Counted from the first letter of the stretch, positions 25,701 to 37,751 are shown. The stretch is DNA of 64,000 bases from Alisma plantago-aquatica (GCA_963693085.1 OY856409.1:298317558-298381557), one strand, 5' to 3'. A program made the numbers and translations. The notes: generated by a model from the letters alone, not told the origin.

Positions 25701-25999
25701 AGTTGGCAAGTCATAATCCTCTATAACCTTCCCCATGCTCTCAAGAATAGATTTAATATTTTGTAGCACTGTCTGCTCCAACTAATGCTCATCGATGATT
25801 CCGGTCCTACGAAAATCTTTCAACATATCATTGAGGCTTGCATCCCACAAAGCTCTTACATTTGTTGGTTCACAATAAACTAATATTGTAGCAAATAATC
25901 TCCGTAGAGAAACTGGGAATTCAAAATGTGTTGCCTCAGTTAAACATTCTAAAATTGTATCGTCACTCTCAATAATACCCCGATGTTCAGTTGAAAGTT

Positions 26000-27580
26000 T
26001 GAATATTGGTTAGATAACACCATTGATGATCCTCAAACTCTCAAATGAAGTTGAACCCTTTACATGATTTAGTAATATCCTCAAATAATACCTCTCACCT
26101 TCAACAAGATTTACAGTAATGATACGAATAATAACCTCTCTTTGCTTTCTTTTCTTCCAATATTTTCCAAACCTATTACACACATAATGATGAGGGAATT
26201 GTTTATAAAAAAATTGATGAGATTCTTCATCATGCGAGTTTGTCACAAAATACTCAGTGAGCATTGACCTGCAAACACCATCTCATTCCATAACATTTTG
26301 CAAGTTATCATCTTCTAAGAATGTGACACTATGCATGTTAGGTAGATGCAATTGCAAGGAAACTATGGATGGTTGTATTTCACTAAGTTTGAACTCAAAT
26401 ATCCTCCACATTGCCTCTGGTGGAGATATCCATCGAGCATTTCTAAATTGATTCACCTCATTGATGGTTTGGTCTACAATATCAGGTGCTATGTTGATTG
26501 AAGCCTTATCATGCCCCTTATATAATATTTGAAGAGGTATTTGATTGCTTTGATGCTCAAACATACCTCCACACTAATATGACACCTATATCTTTGTAAC
26601 AAATATGGATTATAGGGTGCCACCCATCTATTATCTAGTGTGGATCCTCTTACATCAACAGTGACTCCATTGTCTCTTCACCTATAAATTGGATATGAAT
26701 CTTTGCCTTGCATGGTATTGGAACAAAAATTCCTTAGATATTGAAAGCGACACTCCTTGTTTACCATGCAAGCATTTTTAGGGTTTAGGACACTACACGG
26801 TCCATGCAACATGTGTTTGACAACCAATGGGTGTAATAAAGGATATCATTCAGGATCTGGAATTTCAGCAAAAACTATGTTATCATACTGATATGGATTG
26901 ACGATCTTATAGTCACGTTTCATGATGATAAGAATGTGTGCATGTGGAATTCCTCTTTTCTAAAATTCAATAACAAGAACATGTGCCGCTATGATGCCAA
27001 ATATATTTTTCTTAAATAGCTGGTCCTTTAGATCCTCCAATTTTGCTCTAAAAACCCTAGCTATTAAATCAGGTCTGTTTTGAGCTAGTTGTCTAGAGAA
27101 TAGCTCTATTTTTATCTCATCCCAATCTGGATTACATGTCATTGTTAAAAAGACATCAGGTTTGCCATATCTTTGTACCAATGCCATGGAATCCATGTAT
27201 CTACGACGCATATCACGTGGTACTCCAATAAAGGATGAAGGTAATACAACTCTTTTACCCACCATGCTGCTATGGACTTCTCCAGATCTAATGCTATCAG
27301 TGATTCCTTGATACAAATCAGCACATATTCACTTTTGCTCCTTTGTGATATAGTTTAATCGTGTTGATTCTATCTTAATGTACATGTCGACAACATATTG
27401 TTAAAGGAGACAAATTTGTAGTTTGTAACAATAAGATTGATTTGTCAAGCACACAAATTTGTAGTTTGTAACAATAGTATTCTCTAGCAGATATCTTGTT
27501 TCGACCACCACCATCTAAAAAACATATGAGAATGATGTGAAATACAATTTTTTAATATTGGTACATAATTTGTTAATCAA

Positions 27581-27655
<75 letters not shown>

Positions 27656-28360
27656 TACTAACCTGCTACGTTCGAGCCCATCACATCTTCAACAGAATGT
27701 GATGAGTTATGTAGCATGGAATCCCATGGCACACCAACTTTGGGGAGGTGTGGATGCCAACCGAATTCACCATTGGGAAACAACAAGGGATATGATAGAG
27801 AATCATAACATCCTAAATATGATTCCACTATACGTGGTTCACCTGAATTGGCATAAACAACTATATTTCGCTGTTGTGCACCACTGACATAATTGCCCTC
27901 AATCCAGATACCCACAACTTGTGAAGTAGTTGGAGAATTATATGTCCTCTGATCTAGATGTGCATCTTTATTAATGGAAATACTAAAATTATCTGACATC
28001 AAAATATCCTTGAGGCTTTGAAAAAACTAGACATATGGATTTATAGACAATACATGCATCAATTTAGTAACTAATTTAGTATTTAGTGAAGGAGTTGCCT
28101 TCATTCTATTCTGTACCTCAAACTCAGTGTCATAGAAATAGAGTTGTAGGTATTTCGATCCATCACTCCCATGTAGTAATCTATTTATGAAATGATACAT
28201 TTCACCCTGTACTCGAAAAGTATATATGACATTCCACATACTACGCAAATTTTCATTTAGATGGATATTGTGTGATGTGAATGCAAACTGACTATTGTAA
28301 CTTTGAATGGACCTCAAAAACTCCACATAATCTGGTGTTTGCAATGTGTACAAATCATAT
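26000..28360 (-). pseudogene. Helitron Rep (HUH endonuclease) region, broken into several frames
   Basis: Frames at 28353-28027, 28002-27658, 27316-26960 and 26564-26283 (minus) together cover the Helitron-like N-terminal domain and Rep core. Examples are YNSQFAFTSHN, VVGIWIEG, RRYMDSMALVQRYGKPDVFLTMTCNPDW and RAKLEDLKDQLF. A single stop after LVIEF precedes KRGIPHAHILI, which carries the His-Ala-His metal-binding motif at 26924-26956. Further on, the tyrosine motif region (KAIKYLFKY, then ILYKGHDKA) is split by a frameshift. Rep would nick and join DNA ends through its tyrosines, so this copy cannot transpose itself. A (TA)n tract at 27584-27653 separates two parts. Confidence 0.85.
27584..27653. 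repeat. (TA)n microsatellite inside the Helitron Rep region
   Basis: About 70 bp of pure TA repeat between two Rep frame segments. It either expanded within an intron or interrupted the coding region. Confidence 0.9.
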
Positions 28361-28395
28361 AGTTCTATTGGAACAGGATTGGTAACTAAATGTAC

Positions 28396-29173
28396 CTATC
28401 CCTTCATACAACAAACAGATGGTGGTTCAAATTGGAAACATTTGGCATCACAAAATTTGTAAAAACTATGTGTGGATAACTTATGTGGTTCATTGAGAAG
28501 ATTGTCAAAAATTGGATTGGAAATATCAACACCAGAAGAATTTTCAACATTTTGATCCATGCTTGAAATATAGAAATCCTCTGTCTCTTCCATGATACCT
28601 GCATCTAGTTTGTTATAACACAAGATGAGTACAAATGTTAACTCATAGAATAATGCATGAGGATTTGTAACTATTACCTTCACTATACATGATTGCCAAA
28701 TCAGCAACCTCATGTGGATTGTTACACTCCTCAAAGGCACTATCATTAATTGTAGGGTCGGAGCAAACAGGCATATCAACATGATCTCCATTGGGAACAC
28801 CGTCAGTCTGAGGAAGAAAGGAAGTGCTCGGTTGTTCCAATGAACTTGTTGCAACACCATTCAACTGTGCTTGACATAGTTTCAGGAATTGGATCAAGAA
28901 TCTGTGTTGCCTTGCTCTCCTATGAATTCCGCTGACAACATTATCCACATGATGTTGGAAGTTGTTATCGTTCGAGATAACAGGCTGAAACAACACTCTT
29001 TGACCAAGTGTGGAGTCCACACCTTCATTGAGAACTTGAATAACTTCACTGACTCTGTCAAAATATGGGTGCATATCAATCCTTAACTTCATATAGGGTG
29101 GGAAACTATTGTAAATTGTAGCATATCTTGCAATAAGTTCTCCACCACCTTCACATCTAGCACGTCTATGCAT
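28396..29173 (-). pseudogene. N-terminal segment of the Helitron Rep protein
   Basis: Two overlapping minus-strand frames (28643-29173 and 28396-28860) precede the Rep core. The first contains YNSFPPYMKLRIDMHPYFDRVSEV and an HRRARQHRFLIQFLKL segment, which look like ordinary protein sequence. The second has a CDAKCFQFEPPSVCC stretch with paired cysteines, like the Cys-rich segment that precedes the Rep core in plant Helitrons. A frameshift separates them. Function is inferred from position only. Confidence 0.5.
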
Positions 29174-29590
29174 TCATCTACTTCTAATAACCATTCAACG
29201 ATGGTATCTATGCATCCATTGAAAGGACCTCAAATCATAACTATAAATATATCTTTCAAGTTGTTGAGATCTACATGATTGTATTGAAGTAAGACATGAT
29301 GCAAGCATGTCACAACTTTGAGATGTAGTGCCAGAAGATAGGCACAAATTCACCATAGTTTGCACGAATCCTTCATTTTGGAAAGTGCAAACAATGAGAG
29401 GGATTCTATATGCCGTGATATGACTCATTAATTTATTAGCTTAAATTCTCATACAACAAATAAAAATAAAAAGCCAAATGTGTTCGATTCAGACAGTTTG
29501 CAAATTTTGTCAATATTTCGTGACCAAGATTTCATATCAACTAAAATTTTGACAACTCTAGTTAAAATTACCACAAGGCATACACTTAGA
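29174..29590 (-). other. Helitron 5' region, no clear coding
   Basis: A 77-codon minus frame at 29195-29428 continues the Rep orientation and may be part of the N-terminal exon, but no motif supports it. The rest is AT-rich. Confidence 0.35.
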
Positions 29591-29703
29591 TTTAGGGCTA
29601 GTTTGGTTGGGTTAATAGGGTGTAGTTTGGAATTGGCAATGTAAAAATATACATCAAACACCCACTTTGTCATCTGATTATAGAATACAAAACATGCCCT
29701 AAA
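29591..29703. repeat. short inverted-repeat element (MITE-like) in the Helitron
   Basis: TTTAGGGCTAGTTTGGTT at the left and, on the opposite strand at the right, TTTAGGGCATGTTTTG form terminal inverted repeats. An inner pair (GGGTGTAGTTTGG against GGGTGTTTGATG) extends the symmetry. The span is about 113 bp. The GGGC..GTTTGG termini resemble Tourist/PIF-Harbinger MITEs. No exact 3-bp duplication could be fixed. Confidence 0.5.
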
Positions 29704-29876
29704 TATTGGAATATTATGCGGGTTTATTTTCATCGAACACATGCATTATTGTTAGAGCAAGCTCAGCTGCTTAAGCCTACTGGTTGAGAAGTGCAGGTTG
29801 AGCCTTCGCCCAATACCAATATTGATTGGGGAGCATGCCATCCATTTCTAAACACATTAATTTTTGAATTTTTCTA

Positions 29877-30030
29877 GGTAGACCCCATTTTCAAACCCAA
29901 AACAAACACAGAGAATTCTCCACCACAACATATATAACAAATAAAATATGTATTTTATATGCTATATATCCTATAATATCTGGTGGAGATTGCTCCGTGT
30001 TTGTTTTGGGTTTGAAAACAGGGCTGCACC
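29877..30030. repeat. inverted-repeat element with about 50-bp arms (MITE-like) in the Helitron
   Basis: The left arm (29877-29933) and the reverse complement of the right arm (29982-30030) share TTTTCAAACCCAAAACAAACAC without a mismatch. Similarity continues on both sides, to CTCCACC at the loop end and GACCCC/GCCCTG outward. The loop is AT-rich and about 48 bp. RNA from this region would fold into a long hairpin. It may be a MITE or a snap-back duplication. Confidence 0.7.
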
Positions 30031-30589
30031 CCTAAATTTCATTCGGTCCCCTTACTCCCCGACCCCCTCTCTGTCAGGGAAGGACATCTATCAAGATCCA
30101 CCTACAACATGTCGGAGATCCTGACATGTCTCCATTTGATCCCTGCAACAACTCGGCTAATCCATCCATCGAGCCTGAGACCCCAAACCACCCCCCTCCA
30201 TTCATCACTCACCATTCATATGGTTTCCAAAATCTAGACCACATTTTAAGGAAGAATGAAATTCTAGACCATGTTTCAAGGAAGAAAGAGATTAAACGAG
30301 AGTGGTAGTTAGGCATTGAGCAAGAGTCAGGAAGGAGGGTTTGAGTAGGTTTGTGAGAGTAGTGGAGAAATATGAGGGGAGGTTACAAATAAGTAGTGGG
30401 AAAGAGAATCTATACATCTTAGTTCTGGTCTTTCAAACGAATTAATTTTTTTGAAGTAAAAAAAGCTGGAAAAACATGAGAGCAGCTTGAGTGAAGGAGA
30501 GTGCAAGCTTTTGCTACGTTGGAAAAATCGTGGTATGTGATTGGTCAATATGACTTTGGGTGGGTGTATTTGAACTGCCTGCAAAACTC
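30031..30589 (-). other. Helitron 5' non-coding region
   Basis: Between the inverted repeat and the Helitron 5' end I see only short frames without recognisable motifs. Composition is more balanced than in the surroundings. It could hold the promoter of the Rep/helicase gene, but no motif is decisive. Confidence 0.4.
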
Positions 30590-30604
30590 GCTCTTTTTAT
30601 AGTA

Positions 30605-30605
<1 letters not shown>
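30590..30605 (-). other. Helitron 5' terminus (approximate)
   Basis: On the minus strand the (TA)n tract changes to CTACTATAAAAAGAGC, the style of plant Helitron 5' ends, which normally start TCTAYTA. The expected TC is not intact. Repeat slippage at the (TA)n border could have altered it. The boundary is good to a few bases. Confidence 0.55.

Positions 30606-30673
<68 letters not shown>
30606..30673. repeat. (TA)n microsatellite in the copia leader, right part
   Basis: Pure TA repeat continuing the tract that was cut at 21425, followed by a short (AC)n run. The oppositely oriented copia copy has a (TA)n-(CA)n tract at the same place (57117-57332). Confidence 0.9.
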
Positions 30674-30683
<10 letters not shown>

Positions 30684-31964
30684 CATATACATATATATGC
30701 AATTTATGTGTCACCCTAAAAGTAGTTTTGATGGTGGATGTGTAGCATGGTTATGGCCAATAACCCATATATCTGTGTGTGGTTGAATTGTTGTATGTTT
30801 ATTTTTTATCTAAATTTGTGTACTGAGACTCTATCTTCTTCTTCACAATGTAAAAGTAATATTCTTTCATACCTATTCACCCCTCGAATGTAACTAAAGG
30901 TTTATCTTTACAATGTAATAAGTTAATAGCTAATAGGATAGATTCTTTTGTTGCAATGACAAAGAAGACAATCGTCGCTAGACGAGCCGACCCCTTGGTG
31001 AGACAAATCGACTGACTAGAGGATTAAGGAGAACATAATGAAGGAGCGAGTTGACTGCTTTGTCGACCCAACCGACCATATTGAAGGTGTCCATCCATCA
31101 GTTGGAATGGGGGCTAGACAATCGTTCTAGATGACCAATCGACCAGCCAAGAAGTGAGCCGACCAATTCAAGGGTTGAATCGGTCAACCAGGATTGGCAA
31201 AGCACATATCTACACCAACAACATATTCATGCATGTGATGTGATGTAGACCCAGGTGGTAGTAATTCCTTGTGGATCCAGGTAATTACAGTAGATATGGC
31301 CATAACCATCTTCAATGTTTTATATTGCATGTTTACCATGTGGGATATAACATGTATATGATAATTACTATATATATGTGGTAATTGGATAATGTATATG
31401 TATATATACACATAATGTATAAAATCCCTCAATCAAACATGTTAAGTCTAAGATGCTTTCCATAAGTAACACACATAAAAAGCTTCATTGGCCAAGCGTA
31501 GGTTATTCCCAAGTATGGTGTGCCATCTATCTCGTAGAAGTGTGATAGTAAATATGTAGGATCTTCCCAAGAAGGGTGCATATTTATCATGTTAGCTTTT
31601 GGGTTGGGATTAAGTTGTGATTCTAAGTGGGACTAAGCACCATATGAATACAAATGATTATGGCAAGGAGTTGTGAATATCGTCTATCCATGAATTGCAT
31701 TAGATGCAGTTGGCAGCATTGTTGACCTTAATGGTTGATTATAGACACTAATGTTTGTCGGGTAATAATTGAATCATTTTGGATCTTATCTCATTAGAAT
31801 TTTGTACACAACAAACTTTTGAATTTATACTTGAGGGTTATCAATTTGAACAAAGTAATGAGAACCATAGATAAATAAAGACTGAATTGACATCCCCAAA
31901 AAATTTAAATCAAAACAAATAAAAAATGAGTTTGACAAAATAGCAAATTCTTTTGTAGAATCAA
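30674..31964 (+). other. copia 5' untranslated leader
   Basis: This 1.3 kb aligns, in reverse complement, with 55914-57116 of the second copia copy. Shared stretches include ATGTGTCACCCTAAAAG, TGGTGGATGT, CCTCGAATGTAACT, GGTAGT.ATTCCTTGT and CATAACCATC. It ends at the gag ATG at 31965. There is no convincing frame; a short TCGAC/CGACC-rich stretch lies at about 30970-31190. Confidence 0.65.
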
Positions 31965-32900
31965 ATGGCTACACACAACAACACCTTTTCTCTGTGATCG
32001 GTCCTTGATAAGGACAAATTAAATGGGAACAACTTCCATGACTAGTTTAGGACATTGAGAATTATTCTCACATAGGAGCACAAGCTCTATGTCCTGGAGA
32101 CACCAGAGCCAAAAGAACCTCTTCCCAATGCAACTAAGGCTGACAAGGATGCTTACAAGAAGCATACTAAAGATGTCATGGATGTCAAGTGTATGATGTA
32201 ATGCTTCATGAACTTTAGGTACAGAGGTAGCATGAGAACATGGATGTTATTAATATGGTCACACATCTTAAGAACATGTTCGAAGATCAAGAAATCAAGT
32301 GAGATATGATGTCTCTAAGACATTGTTCAAATGTAACATGGTAGAAAGACGTCCAGTAGGTCCTCATGTGCTCAAACTCATTGGGTATGTGGAGAACCTT
32401 GTTAGACTGGGATTCCCCTTGGTTCAAGAGTTGGCCACTAATGTGATTCAGTAGTCCATTCAAGAATCATATAGTCATTTTTTCATGAACTAAAACATAA
32501 ATGAACTTAACAAAATGTTGACAGAGTTATTGGACATGTTGAGAATGGATGAGGCACAAATGAAAAAAGACAAGACTAACTCTTTGATTATGATCAACAA
32601 GACAAAGGGGAAGAAAAAAGGAAAAGGAAAAGCTAAGAAGAGTTCTAAAGATGGTCAAAAGCCTAACTCTTCAGATCTCATGACAGAGGGAGGAAAAAAA
32701 AAGAGGCAATTGCCACAACTGTCCGTAGCTTGGATACCGGAAAAGGAATTGCCCTATTTTCCTCGAGGAACTAAAGAAGAAGAAGGAAGGGACAGAAGCC
32801 TCTACTTCTGGTATACACATTATAATATAAATTTAATTACTTCTTCATCTTGGTATATGATACCAGATAATGATTTGACATACGCGATGTGCAAGATTTG
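31965..32900 (+). pseudogene. copia gag and protease start, degraded
   Basis: From an ATG at 31965 the three frames together read DKLNGNNFHD, TLRIILT, HKLYVLETPEPKEPLPNATKADKDAYKKHTKDV, the order of a plant copia gag (UBN2-type). A 128-codon frame from 32515 follows with LTELLDMLRMDEAQ, a Lys-rich KGKKKGKGKAKK tract and an SSSWYMI segment. The Lys tract lies just before the CCHC knuckle in copia gag, but the knuckle itself is lost. The SSSW stretch leads into the protease, whose DTG triad is not intact. Gag would form the particle. Frameshifts near 32080 and 32750 and stops kill it. Confidence 0.75.
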
Positions 32901-33439
32901 AAAAGAAGTAAAGACTTTATGAAAGGTAAAGGATGGACTATGTTGAGTAAGAGTTTCTGCAATTATATTCTACATCTAGAACTTATATTAGCCCTAAGGA
33001 CATGCACTAGAGTTAGATGAACTACTATTTCATTATGTCATTAACAGAAACATTTTACATTATGCATCTTGTATGGACAAGGATGATCATAAATAAAGAG
33101 TTGTTAATGCTTCTATTTCAAAGATGTGATCTTGTATGGAAATACCCCAAACATCTTGTCATCTTTATGAGAAAGGATCAATAGATAAATGTTTATAACA
33201 TAAATACCTAAATGATCATTTGATAACTCAAACAATCTATAACATCATCATCTAGAGAACATATGTGAGAGATGCATTTCTAGAACATGTTGATGTTTAT
33301 CTAGATTATTTTGGTTATTGAATCAATAAAAGACATGCAAATCTGATATGCGAGCAACATGACATTCTGCTTCTTACTAAGTGTACTGGAGAACAAGTAT
33401 TCTATTATACCTAGTACATATTGATGTACAAAGATCTTC

Positions 33440-33720
33440 TAGAATAAATGGTATAGGGATATTATATGTACTTCATTATTTTTACTGATGATATGGTGAT
33501 ATGCATGCAGTAAAATACAAATATCTTAAAGTGTTGAAGAAGATTGCATAAATGAAGTACACAACTTCCTTAAAAGTATTAAGATACTTTGATATGATCA
33601 AATGTTGAATACTTTATAGAAATAGCTTGGGGACCTTCTGGATAAATAGTGATAGTGTATCTCAGTCATATCCAATTGAAACATAATGATGTGTTAGAAA
33701 GAAGGAAGCACAACATGACG
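33440..33720 (+). pseudogene. copia integrase remnant
   Basis: Scattered frames read YFIIFTDD, KSIKILRY and, near 33690, DVLERRKHNM. These match the DDE integrase core of copia elements in order: the first catalytic Asp region, the strand before the second Asp, and the NGVAERRN-type segment. Many stops separate them. The enzyme would insert the cDNA and leave the 5-bp duplications seen here. Sequence at 33040-33440 fits the pre-integrase region but is weakly preserved. Confidence 0.55.
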
Positions 33721-34224
33721 AGTCATGATGTGGTTATCATTTAATCTAATCTTCTTTAATGTATATGCTTAGAATTAAATGAATATACCATCTTAATGGT
33801 TTAATAAGACAACATATGAGATATGGTATGGGAATGTCCTGATGTGTCTTAAGGATTGAAACTTATGTAAGAAAATAGTTCTTGAAAAGATTTAATCGCT
33901 TAAATGATAGTTTGTTGAAAACTACTTATCTCAATCCAATAACAAAATGTATATTGGTTGGATAACTGAATCCCAAAAGAATCAGTGGGTGTAAAGTAGA
34001 ACATGATTGGTTTGAGATCAACAACAAAACATTTGAACCATAAGATTTATAAAGGGAAATTTGGAGAATCACAAGTTCTTTTGGAATGTCAAGTTCATTA
34101 CATAACATATGACTCATAGTTCTAGTAGAAAATGTTTGGAGTTAAAAGATTGTGAATCCTATAACTCTTCTAAGTTGTGAGTTGGTCATAAGGTGACAAG
34201 TCAACCTTCAACTAAGAACTATTT

Positions 34225-35640
34225 AGGGACACTAGTATGAGAAATGGCTTAAGGCCATTATATCCAGAATGGAATCCATGCACACCTATGAGGTATGACA
34301 TTGGTGGAATCACCTAGAGGGATAAAACACATAGAGGTGCAGTTGGGTACTCAAGAGGAAAATCAACATGGATAACATAGAATAAAAAATGGTTGTATAA
34401 GTTTTAAATAAAGTCCAAGTGTTGAATATGATGGAATCCCTTCACTAATTGACTTGCTCACCATTGTACTTGTTGGAAATAGATAATTTTGCATATTGAG
34501 ATTAAAACTACATTCCCTAATAGGAATAATTGAGAGGATGTGTATGCGACACAACCTAAAGGATTTGTTACTCCATTAATGCAAATAAAGTTTGTAAGCT
34601 ACAAAATAGTTGAAGCAAGCATATCAGACATGAAATTTTTGATTTAACAAGATAGATAAAGAGATTGACTTGAGTCAAGAGAAAATATTAAAATTGTGAC
34701 TACATAAGATTTAGTGGAGCATATATAAATATTCCACATATTGATGAGGAATAACATCCCAATATTGTAAGTATTGTGATCTGGCATGGAAAATACCTTT
34801 AGAAATGATGAAATAGGTGAACCATCCTATGTGATAAGAATTTCACATCTATGGGGATAGTCTTGAAAGTTTCATAATCTAATTGAATACATATTGGCAC
34901 ATGCTGAATGGATTCAATATAAAGGATTCAATCGGAGGGAATTTATGCATATAGATAAGATTAATTTCTCAACAATCTAGTGGTATGATTCTTATGAAGA
35001 ATTGAAAGGACATGATACCATATGAACTAGCAATTTGATCTATAATATGTGCCACATAATGTAATCATCCTATAATCTTGCATGTACCTGACATGAGAAG
35101 ATATGTTAGATTCCAATGATGGTCATTGGAAAATGTCATGAAAACATCAACTAGTACCTAAGAGGAGACTAAAGGATAAGTTGCTAGATTGAGGCAACAA
35201 GGAAGAGCTTAATGTAAAGAATTACACAGATGCAAGATTCTGAAATAACATAAAAGGATCACAATATAAAATATGTTTAGTTTTAAAAGAAAAGATTTAT
35301 GAGTTAAAAAGAGTTCCAAATTATAGGCCATAATTTTAGTTCTATAAAATAAGTCATATGTCCTGGTGTAATGAACACATGAATGACTAGTGTATGAATC
35401 AGGAAGTGCATATGAAGAACTTAATCATGTTCCAACCATTGATGATATAGTAGAAATACTATAACAACAATGAAGATACTTATTATGCACGATATATCAG
35501 ATAAAATACCATGACAGTTTCATCTCATACAAAATGTTGTACAATGAAGAGATGTGAAACATGCAATATAACGACTATGGAAAAATGTTGCTAACTTGCT
35601 GGATTAGCACTTGTGCAACAAAATCATAGTGGACATGTTT
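34225..35640 (+). pseudogene. copia reverse transcriptase and RNase H remnant
   Basis: Near 34243 the frame reads EKWLKAIISRMESM, the start of the copia RT domain. A weakly matching finger/palm stretch follows, then near 35120 a segment ending in VKNYTDARF, which is the start of the copia RNase H domain, with its Asp. The YVDD-type active site could not be found intact. Stops occur every 20-40 codons. It ends about 30 bp before the polypurine tract. Confidence 0.55.
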
Positions 35641-35670
35641 AGATCAATGGGAATGTGATTGGTTCTATGT

Positions 35671-35683
35671 GCAAGTGGGAGAC
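35671..35683 (+). other. copia polypurine tract
   Basis: GCAAGTGGGAGAC directly precedes the 3' LTR. The same GTGCAAGTGGGAG precedes the LTR of the second copy (minus strand, 42860-42847). It primes plus-strand cDNA synthesis. Confidence 0.75.
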
Positions 35684-37746
35684 TATTTGTATGTATGCCC
35701 AAAGAGCCAATTATATGATGATTACAAAAGCATATTAAGGATTTGATTAATAAATATAAAAGGCAAGCTTTCAATTGTTCTTCTTCACTCAGTTATGAGA
35801 TAATTATTAAAAATAATTAATGTCTAAAGAATGACATTACTCAATGACATATGTCTTCAAGTATGTGACTTGGAGAATCATATCATATGGATGTTAAGAG
35901 TAGGTACATTCTTGTTTTGTTCCTAATCAGATGTTACTGTGGAAGGCATATTGATACCAGTGACACCTAAGATTGGAGTTTGTATTTTGTTGATGACAAA
36001 ATCTCATTAGTCATGATATGTGATATAAAACCAAGCACATAGATACTTGTTAAAGAACAATATATCAGGAAGGCCAACCTTTAGAGTGAAACATGGAAAC
36101 CCAAAATGGTGGTCATAGTCATCTCTCATAGTGAAGGTGGTGATTTTGGTTCTTAGACCTGAAGTCACTACACTCATCACATGTCATTCAGTATGATTTG
36201 AGATCATCAAACATAATATTGAATAAGGGTTGCCATGGCAGTGATGATTGGGTGATTGTGATAGATGGGGAATGATTGTAAGTGATGTAGCTAGGATTTT
36301 TCCCTCCTACAAGAGTTTGATATCCTGGCCACTTGATAAGAGAGACTGAGAAAGGCATGCACAAGCACATGTGAATCAATATATGATATTGAGGTAGTAT
36401 ATATCTCAAACAATCTACTCTAGGTTTGAAGAACAACGATTCAATGTTGAGAGGATGATGATTCCATGCCTCGATTTCAATATGGGTATCAGAGACAAAG
36501 GAATTATACAATCACTATAAAACCTTACACATATTTTAGGTTGAAGTTGTTCTCCAACTTTCCATTCACTTAGGTAGCACAAATTTGTCAGTAGGCACCA
36601 CTCCTTGCTTGTGACGTCATAAACTAGTCACGGACATTCACGACCAACGTGATATGGGACCTATAGGGTCACACACATAGGAATTCACCTAGAAGAGGAG
36701 TTTAATCATGGATGATGATTGAATTGATTACTAAAGTGTTTAAGCATTCAATTCATGCAACAAATTGACTGACTAGACTCTCAACCAATCGATTCAAGTG
36801 TTGAAATGACTGTTTGGAGTGTTAGGTTGATTAGAAATTGAATTGGCTCAATTTTGCCTGAATTGGGGAATGAAAAGATCAGTTTTGTTAACGAACCAAC
36901 CAGTTTGATACAACTCTTTCATTGAGATAAACGTCTAGTTTGTGAAGAAATTTGATTGCATCAAGGATTAATGTTGACATCATGTTCTGCATTATGCAGA
37001 TTCAAATTTCCAATTAATATTTGATTGGGAAACATGTGAAATGACTAGTTCACTGGGTGAACCATCCAGTTTGCATGATAAATGACTGATTTTTTTAGCT
37101 AACTATCTACTTCACCATTTGTGGGTTGTGAAAATTCGAGATTCTAGTTCCTTCCACTCCCACACAGATAAGAAACCTTACAATAACCCCTCCTACAATT
37201 AGAGGGGTATTGGGGATCCTTAGACACATCAATTGCCTCTGACAATTTGTTGTCTTCTCTTATTGTGGTAATTGAGAGAACCCAAGCAAGTCCTACCAGA
37301 TAAATGGAGGGATAGCAAGGGAGAAAATTTGTGCAAGAGAAAGTTGGTGACTAGTACACCAATGGGGGGGACAACTCATTCCTGTCCATTCTTGTTGACC
37401 AATAGGAGTTCTATGTTATCCGTGTGGACTTCTCTATAGGCAAGATGGCCTTTTCTTGTCACTACGAGGACAACATCATCATGTAGTCCGTGGAGGAGCT
37501 ATTGCATATGTTGTCTGAATCTGTTGTCCATGGTGATGACCAGGAGTTGCAAAAATGTCATCCAAGTATAACTAGGAGTGCACAACTACATCAATGTGGA
37601 TTGTCGTTGTACTTACTCCTGGACCAAGTATATCCTTATCAACTACTATATAACACATAGTAGTTGACGTGATTTGTTGGTTCAAGTGTAATATGCTAGT
37701 AAAATTTTTATTTCTGCTGCCTTATCCATCTCCATATTTCCCTATA
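35684..37746 (+). repeat. copia 3' LTR (2.06 kb)
   Basis: It begins TATTTGTATGTATGCCC, an eroded form of the TGTTGGTATG start seen at 10614 and at 42846 (minus), and ends TTTCCCTATA where the 5' LTR has TTTCCCTACA. Its two ends align with the two pieces of the 5' LTR, and the middle (about 35823-36960) is unique to this copy. It contains several short motifs of the kind CGACTGACT/ACCAACCAGT. It is followed by the duplication GGTTT. Confidence 0.85.
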
Positions 37747-37751
37747 GGTTT
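37747..37751. repeat. target-site duplication of the plus-strand copia, right copy (GGTTT)
   Basis: GGTTT follows the 3' LTR end and pairs with GGTCT at 10609-10613, with one mismatch. Confidence 0.7.

Larger units (their letters stand above)
21426..30605 (-). mobile_element. autonomous-type Helitron (Rep/helicase plus RPA), degraded
   Basis: On the minus strand the order is: a 5' terminus near 30605, two small inverted-repeat elements, the Rep N-terminal region (about 29.2-26.0 kb), a PIF1-family helicase (about 25.7-24.2 kb), an intron-containing RPA-like gene (24.1-22.2 kb) and a 3' terminus with hairpin plus CTAG at 21426. This is the layout of plant autonomous Helitrons, which move by rolling-circle replication and insert between A and T. 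The 3' end meets A on the plus strand, as expected, and the element splits a (TA)n tract. Stops and frameshifts break Rep and helicase. The right end is set by the resumption of (TA)n and is accurate to a few bases. Confidence 0.9.
10614..37746 (+). mobile_element. Ty1/copia retrotransposon, full extent including nested insertions
   Basis: The outer limits are the LTR start at 10614 and the LTR end at 37746, flanked by GGTCT/GGTTT. Removing the nested gypsy (10753-20176) and Helitron (21426 to about 30605) leaves a standard copia order: 5' LTR, tRNA-Met-type primer site at 20963, leader with a (TA)n tract, gag at 31965, protease, integrase, reverse transcriptase, RNase H, polypurine tract at 35671, 3' LTR at 35684. 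All domains carry stops and shifts. A second, oppositely oriented copy of the family lies at 41.2-57.3 kb. RT and gag resemble the Tork/Angela side of plant copia elements, but the lineage is not resolved here. Confidence 0.85.

Noticed and set aside
27537..27887. 116-codon plus-strand frame
   Set aside because: It combines a microsatellite translation with the antisense of the Helitron Rep frame.
29449..29742. 97-codon minus-strand frame next to the Helitron Rep region
   Set aside because: It overlaps the MITE-like inverted repeat and has no motif of Rep; probably chance.
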